The notes beneath the pieces were generated by a model. It did not search any database. It worked only from the letters and a program-made list of their open reading frames with translations, and was not told the origin of the DNA. 6,762 nucleotides of DNA from Gammaproteobacteria bacterium. GTDB taxonomy: Bacteria; Pseudomonadota; Gammaproteobacteria; Steroidobacterales; Steroidobacteraceae. Numbering within the stretch: position 1 is the stretch's first letter; every line of letters begins with the position of its first letter. Shown here in pieces: positions 5,444 through 6,762 of this stretch. The stretch lies in assembly GCA_030039615.1 (NCBI GenBank), contig JASHVF010000339.1:1-6762 (forward strand), in the 5' to 3' direction. Position numbers and translations under genes: made by a program.

Positions 5444-6684
5444 GACCAGCTCAAGCCGAACGAATTCTCCGACAGACTGATGTTGGCCTCCCCGCCGCCG
5501 AAGGCAGGCGGTATCGATCCGGAACCATACACGCTCCTGCTGAAGGCGTGCAGGTAGCTGGCGCTGATCTCGTCGGCCGCCGACACACTCCAGGAGAGAC
5601 CGAGGGTGGCGTGGGTCTCGACCACGCCCGGTGCCAGGATGTTGAAGAAGGTCTGCGAGGCGGGAATCGGCTGGCGGTTGTCGCTGAACCCGGCGCGCAG
5701 TGTCAGGTTCTCCGGAAGCTTTACCACGGTGCCGAGCTTGATCACCGACACGTTGCGCCAGCCGAAGCCGGGCCCGTCGCTCGCACCGAGTGGCACGCCC
5801 GAGAACAGGGCGTTGATCGGGTCCCCCACCGCGGCCACGTCCGCATAACGGATCTCCTGCCAGTCGAGCGCAACCGTCCAGCGAGCGGTGGGCGTCAGCG
5901 CGAGCCCGAGGCCGTAGGTTGACGGAATGTCGAAGCTGCCCTGGTCTGCGAACAGGCCGGCGTAGCGCGTGAAGCGGCTCATGTAGGTCTTCGATTGCCA
6001 GGTGGCGCCGATGGTCAGGTTGTCGGTCAGGTGCCCGAGCCAGCCGAGCCGAACTCCGGCTCCGTAGGAGTTGTCGTTGCCGCGATCACTGACCGCCGCG
6101 GGATCGGTCGAGAAGTCGCCGAAGATCCCGATGCCCTTGGCGCTGAAGCGCTGGTAGGCAAGATTCACCGCCAGGCCCACCTCGTTGCGGGGCGCGACGG
6201 CCCAGGCGATCGCCGGCGCGACGAACAGCTGCTCGAGATCGACTCCCGCGGAGCCCGTAGCGCCGAAGCGCGCGAACGGATTGGCAGCGTAGTCCGTGTC
6301 CATTCCGCCGTTGCCGAACGCCGCTATGCCGGCAGCGAGCGTCGAGGACAGGTGATGCAGGTAGCCGATCGAAGGGATGACGAAGGAGCTGGTGGCATCG
6401 CCGTTGAAGGTCTGTGCCTGTCCGCCCTGCACCAGCGTGGCGTCGCGGTCGGGCCGGAAGAGGTCGGCGCCGACATCGAAACCGTCGGGTACGTCCAGGA
6501 GTCCCGCCGGGTTCGTTGCGATGGTCAGCGAGTCCTGGGGGAGCGCTATTGCGGTCCCGGCGACACCTTCCGACTTGACGCTATAAGCGCTCGCGAAGTA
6601 GCCGTTGGTCGCCTGCGCGTCGTTGACGGCCAGGCCATAAATCAGAGCGGCGCACAGCTGCGCGAGCCGGCGGGCGTTTCGCAT
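5431..6684 (-). CDS. FadL/OmpP1/TodX family outer-membrane transporter
   Basis: A 417-residue outer-membrane beta-barrel of the FadL family, which passes hydrophobic small molecules (long-chain fatty acids, aromatics) across the outer membrane. Residues 1-25 are a Sec signal peptide ending NDAQA; the mature protein starts TNGYFASAY, the typical N-terminal hatch start, followed by ALPQDSLTIATNPAGL with the NPA motif at 58-60. The rest alternates polar and aromatic residues in the style of beta strands, with FadL-like blocks DNLTIGATWQSKTYMSRF, ALDWQEIRYADVA, PENLTLRAGFSDNRQPI and a final SFGLSWSHRL strand. Size fits the family. The ATG at 6684 is preferred over the in-frame ATG at 6741, because GGGAG lies 8 nt ahead of it and it places the signal peptide at the N-terminus. 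It is the first gene of a unit with two YeeE/YedE halves, which suggests a sulfur compound rather than a fatty acid; that substrate is my inference. Confidence 0.9.
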   Translation of the reverse strand: MRNARRLAQLCAALIYGLAVNDAQATNGYFASAYSVKSEGVAGTAIALPQDSLTIATNPAGLLDVPDGFDVGADLFRPDRDATLVQGGQAQTFNGDATSSFVIPSIGYLHHLSSTLAAGIAAFGNGGMDTDYAANPFARFGATGSAGVDLEQLFVAPAIAWAVAPRNEVGLAVNLAYQRFSAKGIGIFGDFSTDPAAVSDRGNDNSYGAGVRLGWLGHLTDNLTIGATWQSKTYMSRFTRYAGLFADQGSFDIPSTYGLGLALTPTARWTVALDWQEIRYADVAAVGDPINALFSGVPLGASDGPGFGWRNVSVIKLGTVVKLPENLTLRAGFSDNRQPIPASQTFFNILAPGVVETHATLGLSWSVSAADEISASYLHAFSRSVYGSGSIPPAFGGGEANISLSENSFGLSWSHRL

Positions 6685-6720
6685 CACGTCTGCTCCCACG
6701 TAATTAAAGTCTCGGGCATG

Positions 6721-6748
6721 TTGGCGGAGAGGCCTCGGCATTCGCCAA
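6721..6748. promoter_or_regulatory. Inverted repeat upstream of the fadL-like gene, possible operator
   Basis: TTGGCG (6721-6726) and CGCCAA (6743-6748) are perfect inverted arms, with an 8-bp palindrome GAGGCCTC (6729-6736) placed off-centre between them. It lies 37-64 bp upstream of the ATG at 6684, next to an AT-rich patch TTTAATTA on the minus strand. Position suits a promoter-linked operator, but no clear -35/-10 pair could be set and no regulator gene is in the window. Confidence 0.3.
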
Positions 6749-6762
6749 TAACGAGCGACTCT

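Overview
The window is GC-rich and densely packed with genes. The families present are a COG4529-type FAD/NAD(P)-binding protein, a YeiH/UPF0324 permease, DUF4239, DUF2845, DUF3313, split YeeE/YedE halves and a FadL-type porin. Together they suggest a Gram-negative proteobacterium, most likely a gammaproteobacterium. Evidence for an outer membrane is direct: a FadL-like beta-barrel with its hatch motif, plus two small Sec-exported proteins. The genus cannot be fixed from the sequence alone. There are no RNA genes, insertion sequences, CRISPR arrays or attachment sites that I can support.

Layout from left to right. (1) Positions 1-851, minus strand: the N-terminal 283 residues of a COG4529-type FAD/NAD(P)-binding protein whose C-terminus lies outside the window. 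It has no ATG, GTG or TTG start. (2) Positions 1006-2403, plus strand: a YeiH-type putative sulfate exporter, divergent from the first gene. (3) Positions 2617-3432, plus strand: a four-helix DUF4239 (bestrophin-like) membrane protein. (4) Positions 3494-3817, minus strand: a small secreted DUF2845 protein, convergent with gene 3. (5) Positions 3873-4535, plus strand: a secreted DUF3313 protein, divergent from gene 4 across 55 bp. (6) Positions 4561-6684, minus strand: a compact three-gene unit transcribed right to left, fadL-like outer-membrane transporter, then two YeeE/YedE half-transporters that overlap by ATGA. It is convergent with gene 5, and a plausible terminator lies at the junction.

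Functional reading. The right-hand operon pairs an outer-membrane channel with a split inner-membrane transporter of the YeeE/YedE (PmpA/PmpB-like) family, whose studied relatives import thiosulfate or other reduced sulfur species. A simple hypothesis is a two-membrane route for a sulfur compound. The YeiH-type permease, annotated by family as a putative sulfate exporter, adds a second sulfur-linked transporter about 2 kb away. The link between the two is inference only, because unrelated genes on both strands separate them. No sulfur-metabolising enzyme, rhodanese or ArsR/BigR-type regulator is visible.

Structural notes. Several gene ends carry short inverted repeats with tiny loops placed on or just after the stop codon (2420-2436, 3421-3437, 4561-4574, 5427-5439). 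One of these sits between fadL and the first yeeE gene, just ahead of a start codon with no clear ribosome-binding site.
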